Assembly (NCBI GenBank): GCA_900548385.1 | Contig: URKJ01000025.1 | Coordinates: forward strand, 1 to 64,000 | Reading direction: 5' to 3' | Origin: an uncultured bacterium | GTDB lineage: Bacteria; Verrucomicrobiota; Lentisphaeria; Victivallales; UBA1829 | Length of the DNA: 64,000 bases | Shown here: piece after piece, positions 48,001-55,772 of the stretch | Layout: each line of letters begins with the position of its first letter | Numbering within the stretch: position 1 is the first letter of the stretch | Program-made: the position numbers and the translations under genes | The notes under the pieces: generated by a model | Databases searched by the model: none | Told to the model about the DNA's origin: nothing | Seen by the model: the letters and a program-made list of their open reading frames with translations, nothing else

Positions 48001-48908
48001 CGGCGGAAACAGTTGTTCAGCTGAATCCGCGCCGTTTGACCGGAGGCATTGCCGCCGGAGAGAATGAACTGCGTTTTTCTGCGGATTCCGGCGAGGCCGA
48101 TGTAACGGTCGCATGGCGTGAACCCGGCAGAAAGATCGTGCTTGACGGCGGATTTTATTTCGGGACGATCCCCGGATTGGAGCGTCAGCTTTTCGTTCTG
48201 AATCCCGGAGAGTCCCGGAGCATCCGCGTAACCGGGATTTCCGCAAAGGCTTCCGTGCAGAGTTCCGGACCGCTTCGCGCGGAGCTGAAAGACGGCTGCC
48301 TGCATCTTTCCGTTCCGGAAACGGCGGGACGGCAGTTTGCAAGGGTGACGCTCTCTGACGGCGGAGCCAGAAAGTTTGCGGATGTTCTGATCGGTTCTGC
48401 GATCCGCGGGATTCCGGCAAGCCGTCTGACCGGCGGGAAACGGTTGTCCGCCGGAGCGGACCGTCCGATGGAAACCGTACAGGGAAAGGGTATGTTTTCC
48501 ACAGCCGGACTTCCTGCGGGGGAATATGTCGTTCTTTCTCTGACCAGGCGGGACAACCGCAATCCGGCGTATGTTCAGCTGTATATTACGGCGCCGGATG
48601 GAAAAGAATGGGTCGGTGCGCGGATCCGCAATCCGGGCGTGGACTATTACAAAGCCGTTTATGGCGGGATTTATTCCCGGTTCCGCTGGGATTATGCGAC
48701 CGGACGGGATTCTTATCCGTCTCGTTCGAACGTTCCCGTGCTGCTGAAACTCAGCGGCGGGGCAGGGGAGTCCGTTTCATTCCGGTGCGGCAGCGGGGAG
48801 TGCGGCGGTTTTCTGCTCATTCCCGCGGAAGACCGGGAATTCTTCTGGCAGGTCATCCGGAATCTGACTTCCATCAACCGTGCCGATCATCTGTTTCCGA
48901 TCCATTAA
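45036..48908 (+). CDS. giant secreted LamG / transglutaminase-like protein
   Basis: This 1,290-residue exported protein starts MKFLLNLFCVCLSAAAFAGG. The ATG at 45036 follows GAGG by 9 bases; an ATG at 45021 overlaps the upstream stop. Residues 1-310 are beta-rich. A LamG/concanavalin-like domain spans about 330-510 (TLELRIRPEW, GKWHHLAVAWGAADGVGLFANGK). A transglutaminase-like domain follows, with C728 in CFECGPLNTIASGIF, H755 in GNAHLFQQVW and D770 in VFDLSAQQYF, which is the Cys-His-Asp order. The C-terminal 500 residues are beta sandwiches. It probably acts on or crosslinks cell-surface or mucus material. The substrate is unknown. Confidence 0.82.
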   Translation: MKFLLNLFCVCLSAAAFAGGWAFPDFSRRTALDAGFHRYPANQPVELALDLDRFCKAAGIEPSGLSEFALAAEVSGKSFPVPHTAGTVSPESRVLNLRFRMPERYDRLMLYFDGRGNMPSIPPSDNLLNGVLERESLRKWRASHPAVRMEHTGTGLLWRLTGTEQVRSGAFLFSERVVPLPAGLKPGLPVYLELDAVSCSAVLFPLLLSVDQLDAGGKRVGEKVFDQRWTTVQTVPGKPLILRQGGHLDPRARSIRVQIGACRNNEPKRYNADGALIPDRSAVLPGLKIMRMEIRAGYRMSFPGANPALYTEGDVPGSSALKLGGHTAALYNNFPSTVWSESMTPRSQESWFWPLADGTLELRIRPEWERKTVVLAENTKNRRKPFLKLSYDPERKRLLLEMNDCAGKSLTQAVPCVLPSGKWHHLAVAWGAADGVGLFANGKRILKSGFKPAPFAIHRKDSAGKLAEYTAFGADCGRFHNALDRAGSMPFLKGALDSVRVSKKIRYREDFTPGKRLPVDSDTCAAFDYERNFDGVSGIGPRRISGSIYAADVPPRADVFTVEHRSGKTEVCRYAPDRIPEDNMPQNLLCRTAYPVVPSAEDFHTARTDRRAGKRMKDGEVFKVSASAGSVMNWVEIACPPDGRPLSAPFLRKPGEVDPRSYGNIARSLDLSDCTTPHGKVRKAFDFMIRSTDYFTFQGAEFRKGENVPYTAESASLLAINSYACFECGPLNTIASGIFINSLGYPAVLTFGNAHLFQQVWLNGKPRVFDLSAQQYFPSRDMDDAASLEELETDIYLLARTRKPVDSASHFYRMGNRGVHTAMPLPSERLAYTLYPGESFRYYLASNGESNDLNVPGWRDKAMQLCEATWTDVRKETGAGGRIGRVVQRPLPHTATGLFRYSGRVDAANGAFRMVNDRSFCYRIDSPYTIIRGAYRSGDPGAEFELSWNNGKNWRKLESRNGVCTITLPLRGRHAALLRVTTPDRRDFSAETVVQLNPRRLTGGIAAGENELRFSADSGEADVTVAWREPGRKIVLDGGFYFGTIPGLERQLFVLNPGESRSIRVTGISAKASVQSSGPLRAELKDGCLHLSVPETAGRQFARVTLSDGGARKFADVLIGSAIRGIPASRLTGGKRLSAGADRPMETVQGKGMFSTAGLPAGEYVVLSLTRRDNRNPAYVQLYITAPDGKEWVGARIRNPGVDYYKAVYGGIYSRFRWDYATGRDSYPSRSNVPVLLKLSGGAGESVSFRCGSGECGGFLLIPAEDREFFWQVIRNLTSINRADHLFPIH

Positions 48909-48934
48909 AAATCAAATAAATCAGGAGTTCAAGT

Positions 48935-51295
48935 ATGAAAAAAACAACGGTTTGCCTGCTGCTTGCCGCAGCCGCCCTGCTGTCCGCTGCGCCGGACGGC
49001 AGAGGCCCGTATCCGTCCACCGGGTCGATCATGATCAAACGGAAATCCGCGCGTCCTGTCCGCACCGGATTGGAACTGGTTCCCTCATTCAACACCTGTT
49101 CCTACTATTGGACGGGCGAATCTTCCGGACTTGACGTCTCTTTCCGGGAAAAAGGTAAGGGCGCATGGCGGAAAGGGCTTGCTCCGGTTCCGGTCCGCGA
49201 GGAAAAACAGTACCGCGGCAGTCTGGTCAATTTGAAAGAGGACACCGCATACGAGGTCCGGCTGACCGACAGCAGGGGGAAGACCGTGGCTGCCGGGGAG
49301 TTCCGCACCTGGGGCGCTCCGCTTCCCGTCGGAAAGACGGTTGTTCTGGACGGCAGTAATTTCCGTCAGCATCTGACGATTTCTGCAAAAGGAACGCCGG
49401 ATGCGTGGATCAAATACACCGCCGCGCCCGGATTTGTGCTGAAGAACGATCATGCAAAAGCACTGATCACGCTGAAAAGAGCGGCGTATGTCATTCTGGA
49501 AAATCTCACGCTGGAAGGCGGAGGGCACAATGCGCTGGAGATCATCGACTCCAACCATATCCGGGTCGTCAACTGCGATATTTCCGGCTGGGGGTCGCTT
49601 GGAACTCAGCGGTTCGATCGTGACGGGAAATATTATTTTGACAAACCGGATGCAAAAGGGCGGTTCCGGGCGATCAATTATTCCGCCGGAATCGTGCTGG
49701 AACGCGGATCGAATATCGTGATCGAACGCTGTTATGTTCATGATCCCCGCAATCATGCGAACGCATGGATCTATTCGCACCCGGCGGGACCGTGCGCTGT
49801 TTATGTTGTCTGTCCCGTGTCCACTGTTTTACGGTACAATGATTTTGTCGGCAGTGATGTGCACCGCTGGAATGACGCCGTGGAGGGGCAGTACAATTTT
49901 TATGAGGATGGCGGTTTCAACCGCGACGCCGATATTTACGGCAACTTCATGATCTACTGCAACGACGACAATATCGAGCTTGACGGCGGACAGCAGAACG
50001 TCCGCTGCTTTCAGAACCGGTTCGAGGGGGCTTATTGCGGTGTCAGCATTCAGGGCAATATGGCGGGGCCCTCCTATGTGTTCAACAATCTGTTCCTCAA
50101 TATGAGCGATGAGTGTGGCGGGGCCGGACAGTACATCAAGACGTCGACCGGCGGGAGCGGACTTTCCGCGGTGAGCTTCATTTTCAACAATTCGTTCTAC
50201 GGCAGCGGAACAGGGATCGCCATGACGAAACTGCTGAAAATAGTTGCACTGAACAACGTGATGTCGGGCAGTACGGTTTCGCGCCGGGAGAATATGAAAG
50301 CATGTGGAAGCGTCAGTAATTATAATCTCTGCGAGAATTCCCGCGACGGCAGGGATTCCGACGGACTCAACGGTTCTCCCCGTTATACGGATCCCGAACG
50401 CGGAATTCTGACGCTTGCCGCTGATTCCCCCGCACTGGGAAAAGGAACCGTGATTCCGAATTTTACCGGTCCCGCTCCGGTGGACATGGGGGCTTTCCAG
50501 AGCGCGGCTCCGGTGGAACTTCCGTTCCGTCCGGTTCCGGTGTCCGTCAATGCGGGCAAATTGAACTTTCAGATAAGGGACGGCGTGGCGGAGCCGCAGA
50601 AGATCGTCGTCTCGGTTGGCGGAAAAGGATTCCGGAGCGGTTACCGGATCGCTCGGAACCGGGTGTTCGACTGGCTGGAGGTGAGCCCGTCATCCGGGGA
50701 ATTCCGTTCCGGAGACCGGGTGGAATTTACGGTAAAGGTCCGTCCGGAGAAAATGACGGAAAGAAGGATTTACCGCGGAGCGTTTCTGATCCGTCTCGAC
50801 AACGGTTTTTCGCGTCCGGTATCGGTTTACGGGAAAACGGAGTTCCGTCAGTCTCCGCGTCCGGCAGGAGCGCAGACATTCGTTCATTATCTGGATGCCG
50901 GAAAACCGGACGGAGAACCTGCGCTTGCAACGTTCGTGGCTCCGGAGGCGGATGGCGGAAAAGCGGTCCGCATGAAAAAGCGCGGAGAGCCTTACGTCTA
51001 TTCGTTTCAGGTTCCGAAAGACGGAACGTATTACATTCTGCTCCGCAGCCGTCGCGGCAGTGGGAGTCACCGGGTTGTCGCCGGAGTGGATGACGAAACA
51101 ATGGATGTCGCCTATCTGACTCTGCGCGATCATTGGGGATATTCGATCGTTGCGCCGGGAAAAGGCTGGGGCCTCAAAGTCCGCGCGTATCCGCTGAAAG
51201 CGGGACGCCATGTCCTGAAGCTGAATCCGCTGAATCAGCTGGAGCTGGATCTGATCGCCGTTACGGATGATCCGAAACCGTTTGAGCCGCGCTGA
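48935..51295 (+). CDS. secreted parallel beta-helix protein (polysaccharide-lyase-like)
   Basis: This 786-residue protein has a signal peptide (TTVCLLLAAAALLSAAP), an N-terminal fibronectin-type domain (about 30-130: YRGSLVNLKEDTAYEVRLTD), a right-handed beta-helix (about 130-500) with the repeated turns VILENLTLEGGGHNALEI, IRVVNCDISGWGS, IVIERCYVHD, YNFYEDGGFNRDADIYGN and VFNNLFLNMSD, and C-terminal beta-sandwich domains with PPD-like repeats. This fold is typical of pectate-lyase-like and dermatan or alginate lyase enzymes; the catalytic residues are not identifiable. CAGGAG precedes the ATG. It is the last gene of the GntR-SBP locus. Confidence 0.84.
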   Translation: MKKTTVCLLLAAAALLSAAPDGRGPYPSTGSIMIKRKSARPVRTGLELVPSFNTCSYYWTGESSGLDVSFREKGKGAWRKGLAPVPVREEKQYRGSLVNLKEDTAYEVRLTDSRGKTVAAGEFRTWGAPLPVGKTVVLDGSNFRQHLTISAKGTPDAWIKYTAAPGFVLKNDHAKALITLKRAAYVILENLTLEGGGHNALEIIDSNHIRVVNCDISGWGSLGTQRFDRDGKYYFDKPDAKGRFRAINYSAGIVLERGSNIVIERCYVHDPRNHANAWIYSHPAGPCAVYVVCPVSTVLRYNDFVGSDVHRWNDAVEGQYNFYEDGGFNRDADIYGNFMIYCNDDNIELDGGQQNVRCFQNRFEGAYCGVSIQGNMAGPSYVFNNLFLNMSDECGGAGQYIKTSTGGSGLSAVSFIFNNSFYGSGTGIAMTKLLKIVALNNVMSGSTVSRRENMKACGSVSNYNLCENSRDGRDSDGLNGSPRYTDPERGILTLAADSPALGKGTVIPNFTGPAPVDMGAFQSAAPVELPFRPVPVSVNAGKLNFQIRDGVAEPQKIVVSVGGKGFRSGYRIARNRVFDWLEVSPSSGEFRSGDRVEFTVKVRPEKMTERRIYRGAFLIRLDNGFSRPVSVYGKTEFRQSPRPAGAQTFVHYLDAGKPDGEPALATFVAPEADGGKAVRMKKRGEPYVYSFQVPKDGTYYILLRSRRGSGSHRVVAGVDDETMDVAYLTLRDHWGYSIVAPGKGWGLKVRAYPLKAGRHVLKLNPLNQLELDLIAVTDDPKPFEPR

Positions 51296-51319
51296 GCGGA
51301 GAACCCTTCCCGAAAAAAG

Positions 51320-51351
51320 AGTCCCGCAAAGACCGGAATCTTTGCGGGACT
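51320..51351. terminator. bidirectional terminator between beta-helix gene and metY
   Basis: AGTCCCGCAAAGA (51320-51332) pairs perfectly with TCTTTGCGGGACT (51339-51351), 13 bp with a 6-nt loop. It has a T-run on the minus strand (TTTTTTCG) and a weaker T-rich end on the plus strand, and sits between two convergent stop codons. Confidence 0.85.
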
Positions 51352-51372
51352 TTCCGTTTATAATGGACCGCG

Positions 51373-52650
51373 TCAGGCGTTGGCGAGAGCCTGATCGAAA
51401 TCGGCGATCAGATCGTCGATGTGTTCCAGTCCGACCGATACGCGGATCAGGTCGGGCGATACGCCCGCGGCGATCTGTTCCGCTTCGCTGAGCTGCCGGT
51501 GTGTCATGCTTGCCGGGTGCAGAACGCAGGTGCGGAGGTCGGCGACGTGCACGGCGATTGCGGCGACTTTGAGAGAGTTCATTACGCGTTCGCCTGCCGC
51601 GGCTCCGCCTTTCACGCCGAAACAGAGGACGCCGCTGCATCCTTTCAGATATTTCTGCGCCATCGGGTATTCCCTGCTTTCGGGGAGTCCGGGATAGTTG
51701 ACCCAGCCGACTTTCGGGTGATTCTGGAGATGTCTGGCAAGTGCGAGGGCGTTGGAGCAGTGGCGGTCCATACGGACATGCAGGGTTTCCGCGCCCATCA
51801 TGGAGAGGAACGCGTTGAACGGCGCCATTCCGCTGCCGAGGTCACGGATCCACTGCACGCGAAGTTTCACGGAGTAGGGCGCGGCAGGGAAATCACGGGT
51901 ATAGACCGTACCGTGGTAGCTTTCGTCGGGATCGACGAATTCCGGGAATTTGCCGTTTTTCCAGTCGAATCCGCCTTTTTCCACGATGATGCCGCCGACG
52001 CTGGTCGCATGGCCGTCAAGATATTTTGTTGTGGAGTGGGTGACAATATCCGCTCCGAAGTCGAACGGGCGGCAGAGATACGGGGTCGGGAACGTATTGT
52101 CGACGATCAGCGGAAGCCCGTGTTTGTGAGCGACGCGTGCGAATTTTTCCACATCCAGCACGATCAGCGCGGGATTCGCGAGCATTTCCGCAAAGATCGC
52201 TTTTGTGCCCGGACGGATCGCCGCTTCCAGTTCGGCTTCCGTCGCTTCCGGGGAGATGAACGTGAAGTTGAGCCCCGTTTTCTTCAGCGTATTGGAAAAA
52301 AGCGACACCGTGCCGCCGTAAAGGCTGGACACGGCGAGAATGTGATCGCCGCAGCGGGCGATGTTCAGAAGAGCCAGCGCGTTGGCGTTCTGCCCGGAAC
52401 TGGTGGCGACAGCCATGACGCCGCCTTCCAGAGCGGCGATTTTCTTTTCAAAACAGTCCACGGTCGGGTTGGCGAGGCGGGTGTAGAAAAAGCCGGGGCG
52501 TTTCAGGTCGAAGAGATCGGCGACGCTTTGAGCGTCGTCGTACTTGTAGGTTGTGCTCTGCACGATCGGCTGAACGCGCGGTCCGCCGTTTTCGGGTTCG
52601 TATCCCGCCTGAACGGCGATTGTTTCAAGTTTCCAGTTGGAGGTATCCAT
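51373..52650 (-). CDS. metY: O-acetylhomoserine sulfhydrylase / aminocarboxypropyltransferase
   Basis: This 425-residue PLP enzyme makes homocysteine (methionine pathway) from O-acetylhomoserine and sulfide. It has the Cys/Met metabolism PLP family plan: VQPIVQSTTYKYDDAQSV, FYTRLANPTVDCFEKKIAALEGG, SSGQNANALALLNI, the PLP-lysine segment THSTTKYLDGHATSVGG, and DLRTCVLHPASMTHRQL with LIRVSVGLEHIDDLI. The insert FPEFVDPDESYHG is typical of the MetY branch rather than MetB/MetC. AAGGAA precedes the ATG. It is the last gene of the pyr operon, 12 bases after pyrC, which is an unusual neighbour. Confidence 0.9.
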   Translation of the reverse strand: MDTSNWKLETIAVQAGYEPENGGPRVQPIVQSTTYKYDDAQSVADLFDLKRPGFFYTRLANPTVDCFEKKIAALEGGVMAVATSSGQNANALALLNIARCGDHILAVSSLYGGTVSLFSNTLKKTGLNFTFISPEATEAELEAAIRPGTKAIFAEMLANPALIVLDVEKFARVAHKHGLPLIVDNTFPTPYLCRPFDFGADIVTHSTTKYLDGHATSVGGIIVEKGGFDWKNGKFPEFVDPDESYHGTVYTRDFPAAPYSVKLRVQWIRDLGSGMAPFNAFLSMMGAETLHVRMDRHCSNALALARHLQNHPKVGWVNYPGLPESREYPMAQKYLKGCSGVLCFGVKGGAAAGERVMNSLKVAAIAVHVADLRTCVLHPASMTHRQLSEAEQIAAGVSPDLIRVSVGLEHIDDLIADFDQALANA

Positions 52651-52662
52651 TCTTTGTATTCC

Positions 52663-53931
52663 TTAAAATGTTTTGTAGACGAATTTTCCGTTGACGAGAG
52701 TTCCCGCGACGCATCCTTTCGCTTTATAGCCGCCGAACGGGGTGTTGCGGGATTTTGATTTGAAGGTTGCGGGATCAATGACGTTTTCGCGGTCAATATC
52801 CAGAATGGTGATGTCGGCGGGATTGCCGATTTTGAGATTGCCGATATCGAGTCCCAGCACTTCCGCCGGTCCCTTGGTGAGTTTTGAGATCAGGTGCGGC
52901 AGAGAGAGCACGCCTTTGTGATACAGTTCGGTGCAGCAGATCTGGAATGCCGTTTCGAGTCCGATGATTCCGAACGGGGCATAGTCGAATTCCACCATTT
53001 TGGAGGTTGTCGTATGCGGCGCGTGGTCGGTTGCGATTACGGTAAGGGTGTCGTCGGCAAGGCCTTCGAGAAGCGCCTGCCGGTCCTCTTCGGAACGGAG
53101 CGGCGGGTTCATTTTATAGTTGGAGTCAAACCGTTTGATCTCGGCGTCCGTGAGGGCGATATGATGCGGGGTGGCTTCGCCGGAAACGCGGATGCCGTCC
53201 TTGCGCGCCTGACGCAGGATCTTGACGCTTTCCTTGGCGCTGACGTGCTGCATGTGGATTTTCCAGTCGGTCAGGCGCGAGAGGATGATGTTGCGGTAGA
53301 TCATCAGTTCTTCCGCGGCGCAGGGCATTCCTTTCATTCCGAGAAGAACGGACCATTGTCCTTCGTTCATCACGCCCTCGGCTTCGAGAAGTTTGTCGCC
53401 GCAGTGATCGAGGATCGGCAGGTCGAATGTTTTGGAATAATGGACGATATGGCGCATGAGCTGATGATCCTGCACACAGCGTCCGTCGTCGGAAAGCGCG
53501 ACGGCTCCGGCGGCTTTGAGGGAACCGATCGCCGACATTTCCTTGCCTTCGAGATTCTTGGTCATGGCTCCGCAGGGGAGCACTTTGACGACGCCTTCGT
53601 GTTCCGCGTGGGTCAGGACGAAATGGATGGTGCCCGGATTATCCGCACAGGGCGAGGTGTTGGGCATGGCGACGATGGAGGTGAATCCGCCGGCAGCCGC
53701 AGCCAGTGTTCCGGTATGGATCGTTTCTGCCGCGGTATTGCCGGGATGACGCAGATGCACATGAAGATCCACGAAGCCGGGTGTCAGCACCTTGCCTTTG
53801 AGGTCGATGCGTTCGGCATATTTTACATGGGCGGGATCGGCGACTTTACCGTCGGCGACGGCGATATCGGTGACGGTATCAAGATTCTGGACCGGGTCGA
53901 TGACTCTGGCGTTTTCGAAGATATAGTTCAT
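52663..53931 (-). CDS. pyrC: dihydroorotase
   Basis: This 422-residue zinc amidohydrolase cyclises carbamoyl-aspartate to dihydroorotate in pyrimidine synthesis. The motifs are FVDLHVHLRHPGN (metal His pair), a later LPILDHCGDK, WKIHMQHVSAKESVKIL, and VIATDHAPHT with the catalytic Asp. The class I/II PyrC length is normal. The ATG at 53931 overlaps the pyrB stop (ATGA), showing translational coupling. It is part of the pyrR-pyrB-pyrC-metY operon. Confidence 0.94.
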   Translation of the reverse strand: MNYIFENARVIDPVQNLDTVTDIAVADGKVADPAHVKYAERIDLKGKVLTPGFVDLHVHLRHPGNTAAETIHTGTLAAAAGGFTSIVAMPNTSPCADNPGTIHFVLTHAEHEGVVKVLPCGAMTKNLEGKEMSAIGSLKAAGAVALSDDGRCVQDHQLMRHIVHYSKTFDLPILDHCGDKLLEAEGVMNEGQWSVLLGMKGMPCAAEELMIYRNIILSRLTDWKIHMQHVSAKESVKILRQARKDGIRVSGEATPHHIALTDAEIKRFDSNYKMNPPLRSEEDRQALLEGLADDTLTVIATDHAPHTTTSKMVEFDYAPFGIIGLETAFQICCTELYHKGVLSLPHLISKLTKGPAEVLGLDIGNLKIGNPADITILDIDRENVIDPATFKSKSRNTPFGGYKAKGCVAGTLVNGKFVYKTF

Positions 53932-54857
53932 TTCAAGCACCCCGCGACAAGGAAGAGGACCGCCATGCGGACGGCGAGTCCGTTTGTTACCTGTTCAAGA
54001 ATGACGGACTGGGGACCGTCGGCGAGTTCGGAATCGAGTTCGACTCCGCGGTTGATCGGGCCCGGATGCATGATGAGCGCATCCGGTTTGAGATATTTGG
54101 CTGTTCCCGCGTTGAGCCCGAAGACCTTGGAGTATTCCCCGACGCTGGGGAAGAAGCCGGAACGCTGGCGTTCGTGCTGAATACGGAGCAGATTCACGAC
54201 ATCCGCGCCTTCCAGAGCGTCTTTCATGTTGTGGCAGACGCGCACACCGGCTTTTTCAAACATGGCGGGAGTGAGAGTGGAGGGACCGGCGAGCGTGACG
54301 TTCGCACCGAGTTTCAGGAGACCCCACATATTGCTCCGTGCGACGCGGCTGTGGAGAATGTCGCCGATGATCGAAACGTTGAGTCCCTTGAACGATCCTT
54401 TTTTCTCCCGGATGGTAAAAAGGTCGAGCAGCGCCTGAGTCGGATGGCTGTGGGCGCCGTCGCCTGCGTTGACGATTCCGGGGCGGACCAGCGGGGCAAG
54501 GAAGTTCGGAGCTCCTGCCGCCGAATGGCGCATGACGATCAGATCGACCTGGAGGGCTTCGATGTTCTTTACGGTGTCCAGCAGGGTTTCGCCTTTGCGC
54601 AGACTGCTGGAGTCGGCGCTGATGTTGATGATGTCGGCGGAGAGCCGCTGTTCCGCGAGTTCAAACGAGGTTCGCGTGCGGGTGCTCGGTTCGATGAACA
54701 GATTCACCACGGTCTTTCCGCGCAGGGCGGGGACCTTCTTGATTTTCCGCTGTGACACTTTTTTGAATTCCGCGGCGGTGTCGAGAATGCAGAGAATCTC
54801 TTCCGCGGAGAGGTCGTAAAGGCTCAGCAGGTCTTTCTTTGTCCAGTTGAAATCCAT
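53928..54857 (-). CDS. pyrB: aspartate carbamoyltransferase catalytic subunit
   Basis: This 309-residue enzyme condenses aspartate with carbamoyl phosphate. It has the carbamoyl-phosphate site FIEPSTRTRTSFE, ADSSSLRKGETLLDT, MRHSAAGAP, DGAHSHPTQALLDL, and the C-terminal LMHPGPINRGVELD. No PyrI regulatory subunit gene follows, consistent with a Bacillus-type PyrB under PyrR control. GGAG is 7 bases before the ATG. It starts 3 bases after pyrR and overlaps pyrC. Confidence 0.95.
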   Translation of the reverse strand: MDFNWTKKDLLSLYDLSAEEILCILDTAAEFKKVSQRKIKKVPALRGKTVVNLFIEPSTRTRTSFELAEQRLSADIINISADSSSLRKGETLLDTVKNIEALQVDLIVMRHSAAGAPNFLAPLVRPGIVNAGDGAHSHPTQALLDLFTIREKKGSFKGLNVSIIGDILHSRVARSNMWGLLKLGANVTLAGPSTLTPAMFEKAGVRVCHNMKDALEGADVVNLLRIQHERQRSGFFPSVGEYSKVFGLNAGTAKYLKPDALIMHPGPINRGVELDSELADGPQSVILEQVTNGLAVRMAVLFLVAGCLK

Positions 54858-54860
54858 ACG

Positions 54861-55415
54861 TTATCTCCAAATCTTCTTTTCAAGGATTTTCACAAAATCG
54901 GAACCGTCGATTTCCACCCAGTGGACAGAAATTTTGAATCCGTCGGGGATCGCGATGTCCATTCCCGCGTAGTCGGCGGCGATGGGAAATTCATGGCTTC
55001 CCCGGTCGAAGAGAACGGCAAGGCGGATAATCGCGGGGCGGCCGAAATCGGTGATGGCGTCGAGTGCGGCACGGATGGTGCGCCCCGCCTGGAGAACGTC
55101 ATCGCAGAGAATGACGGTTTTACCGTTGATGTCGGGAATGTCGGATTCGTGGATGACGGGAAGCGTGCGGCGCAGGCCGATGTCGTCCCGGTACATGGTG
55201 ATGTCGAGAGTGCCGACGGGGATTTTTACATTCAGCCGCTGTTCGATGTAAGCGGAAAGCCGCCGTGCGAGGGGGACTCCGCGGCGCTGAATACCGAGAA
55301 GCAGGAGTTCTCCGGTTTTGTTCTTGAATTCGGCAATGATCTCATCCCCGACTTTCCGGAGGGAAGATTCGATCTGTTCCGCTTCGAATATTCTTCCCGG
55401 TTTGTCAAACTGCAT
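54861..55415 (-). CDS. pyrR: bifunctional pyr operon regulator / uracil phosphoribosyltransferase
   Basis: This 184-residue phosphoribosyltransferase-fold RNA-binding regulator and UPRTase has the PRPP loop VILCDDVLQAGRTIRAALDAI, and the PyrR-specific LLLLGIQRRGVPLARRLSAYI and TLDITMYRDDI segments are present. The ATG at 55415 is preceded by GGAGG; the open frame extends a few codons upstream. It leads the pyr operon. The 5' leader contains alternative hairpins at 55454-55491, compatible with PyrR-type attenuation, but I cannot show the RNA-binding loop. Confidence 0.93.
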   Translation of the reverse strand: MQFDKPGRIFEAEQIESSLRKVGDEIIAEFKNKTGELLLLGIQRRGVPLARRLSAYIEQRLNVKIPVGTLDITMYRDDIGLRRTLPVIHESDIPDINGKTVILCDDVLQAGRTIRAALDAITDFGRPAIIRLAVLFDRGSHEFPIAADYAGMDIAIPDGFKISVHWVEIDGSDFVKILEKKIWR

Positions 55416-55453
55416 ACGCGCCACCTCCATAATTTCAGCTGTTCGTCATGAGT

Positions 55454-55491
55454 CCGGAAGACAATTCCGGCGGGTTCTCAATCCTCCGGAA
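55454..55491 (-). promoter_or_regulatory. possible attenuator in the pyr operon leader
   Basis: In the transcript order, TTCCGG (55486-55491), CCGGAA (55465-55470) and TTCCGG (55454-55459) allow the middle segment to pair with either neighbour, giving mutually exclusive hairpins about 40-75 bases before the pyrR start. The rest of the 55416-55772 leader shows no gene. No T-tract is present, so translational control is as likely as termination. Confidence 0.4.
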
Positions 55492-55772
55492 AATGATCCG
55501 CATCCGTTGCGTCGGCGGAAATTTTCGAAGGTTTGTTAAAGAACAGTGCGGTTTGTCTCTGAAAAAGGAAACTATACAGCAAAAAATTGATTTTTCCAGA
55601 AAAGCGGTAAAATATTTACGGATTTCTTCCGCTTCCCGCACCGGAGTTTTCCGGCGGGAAATTTATTTCAAACAAAAGGCGCTTGAGAACTTGCGCAGAC
55701 GAATTTTTATGATATAGTATCCACTAACTATTTTTCAAAGATGAACTGTTTTATATTGATGGAACCGGTCGA

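Noticed and set aside
46971..48305. 444-codon antisense frame over the transglutaminase-like gene
   Set aside because: Shadow frame, Arg/His-rich and without domains.
51421..52758. 445-codon plus-strand frame over metY
   Set aside because: Shadow of the PLP enzyme gene, which is well supported.
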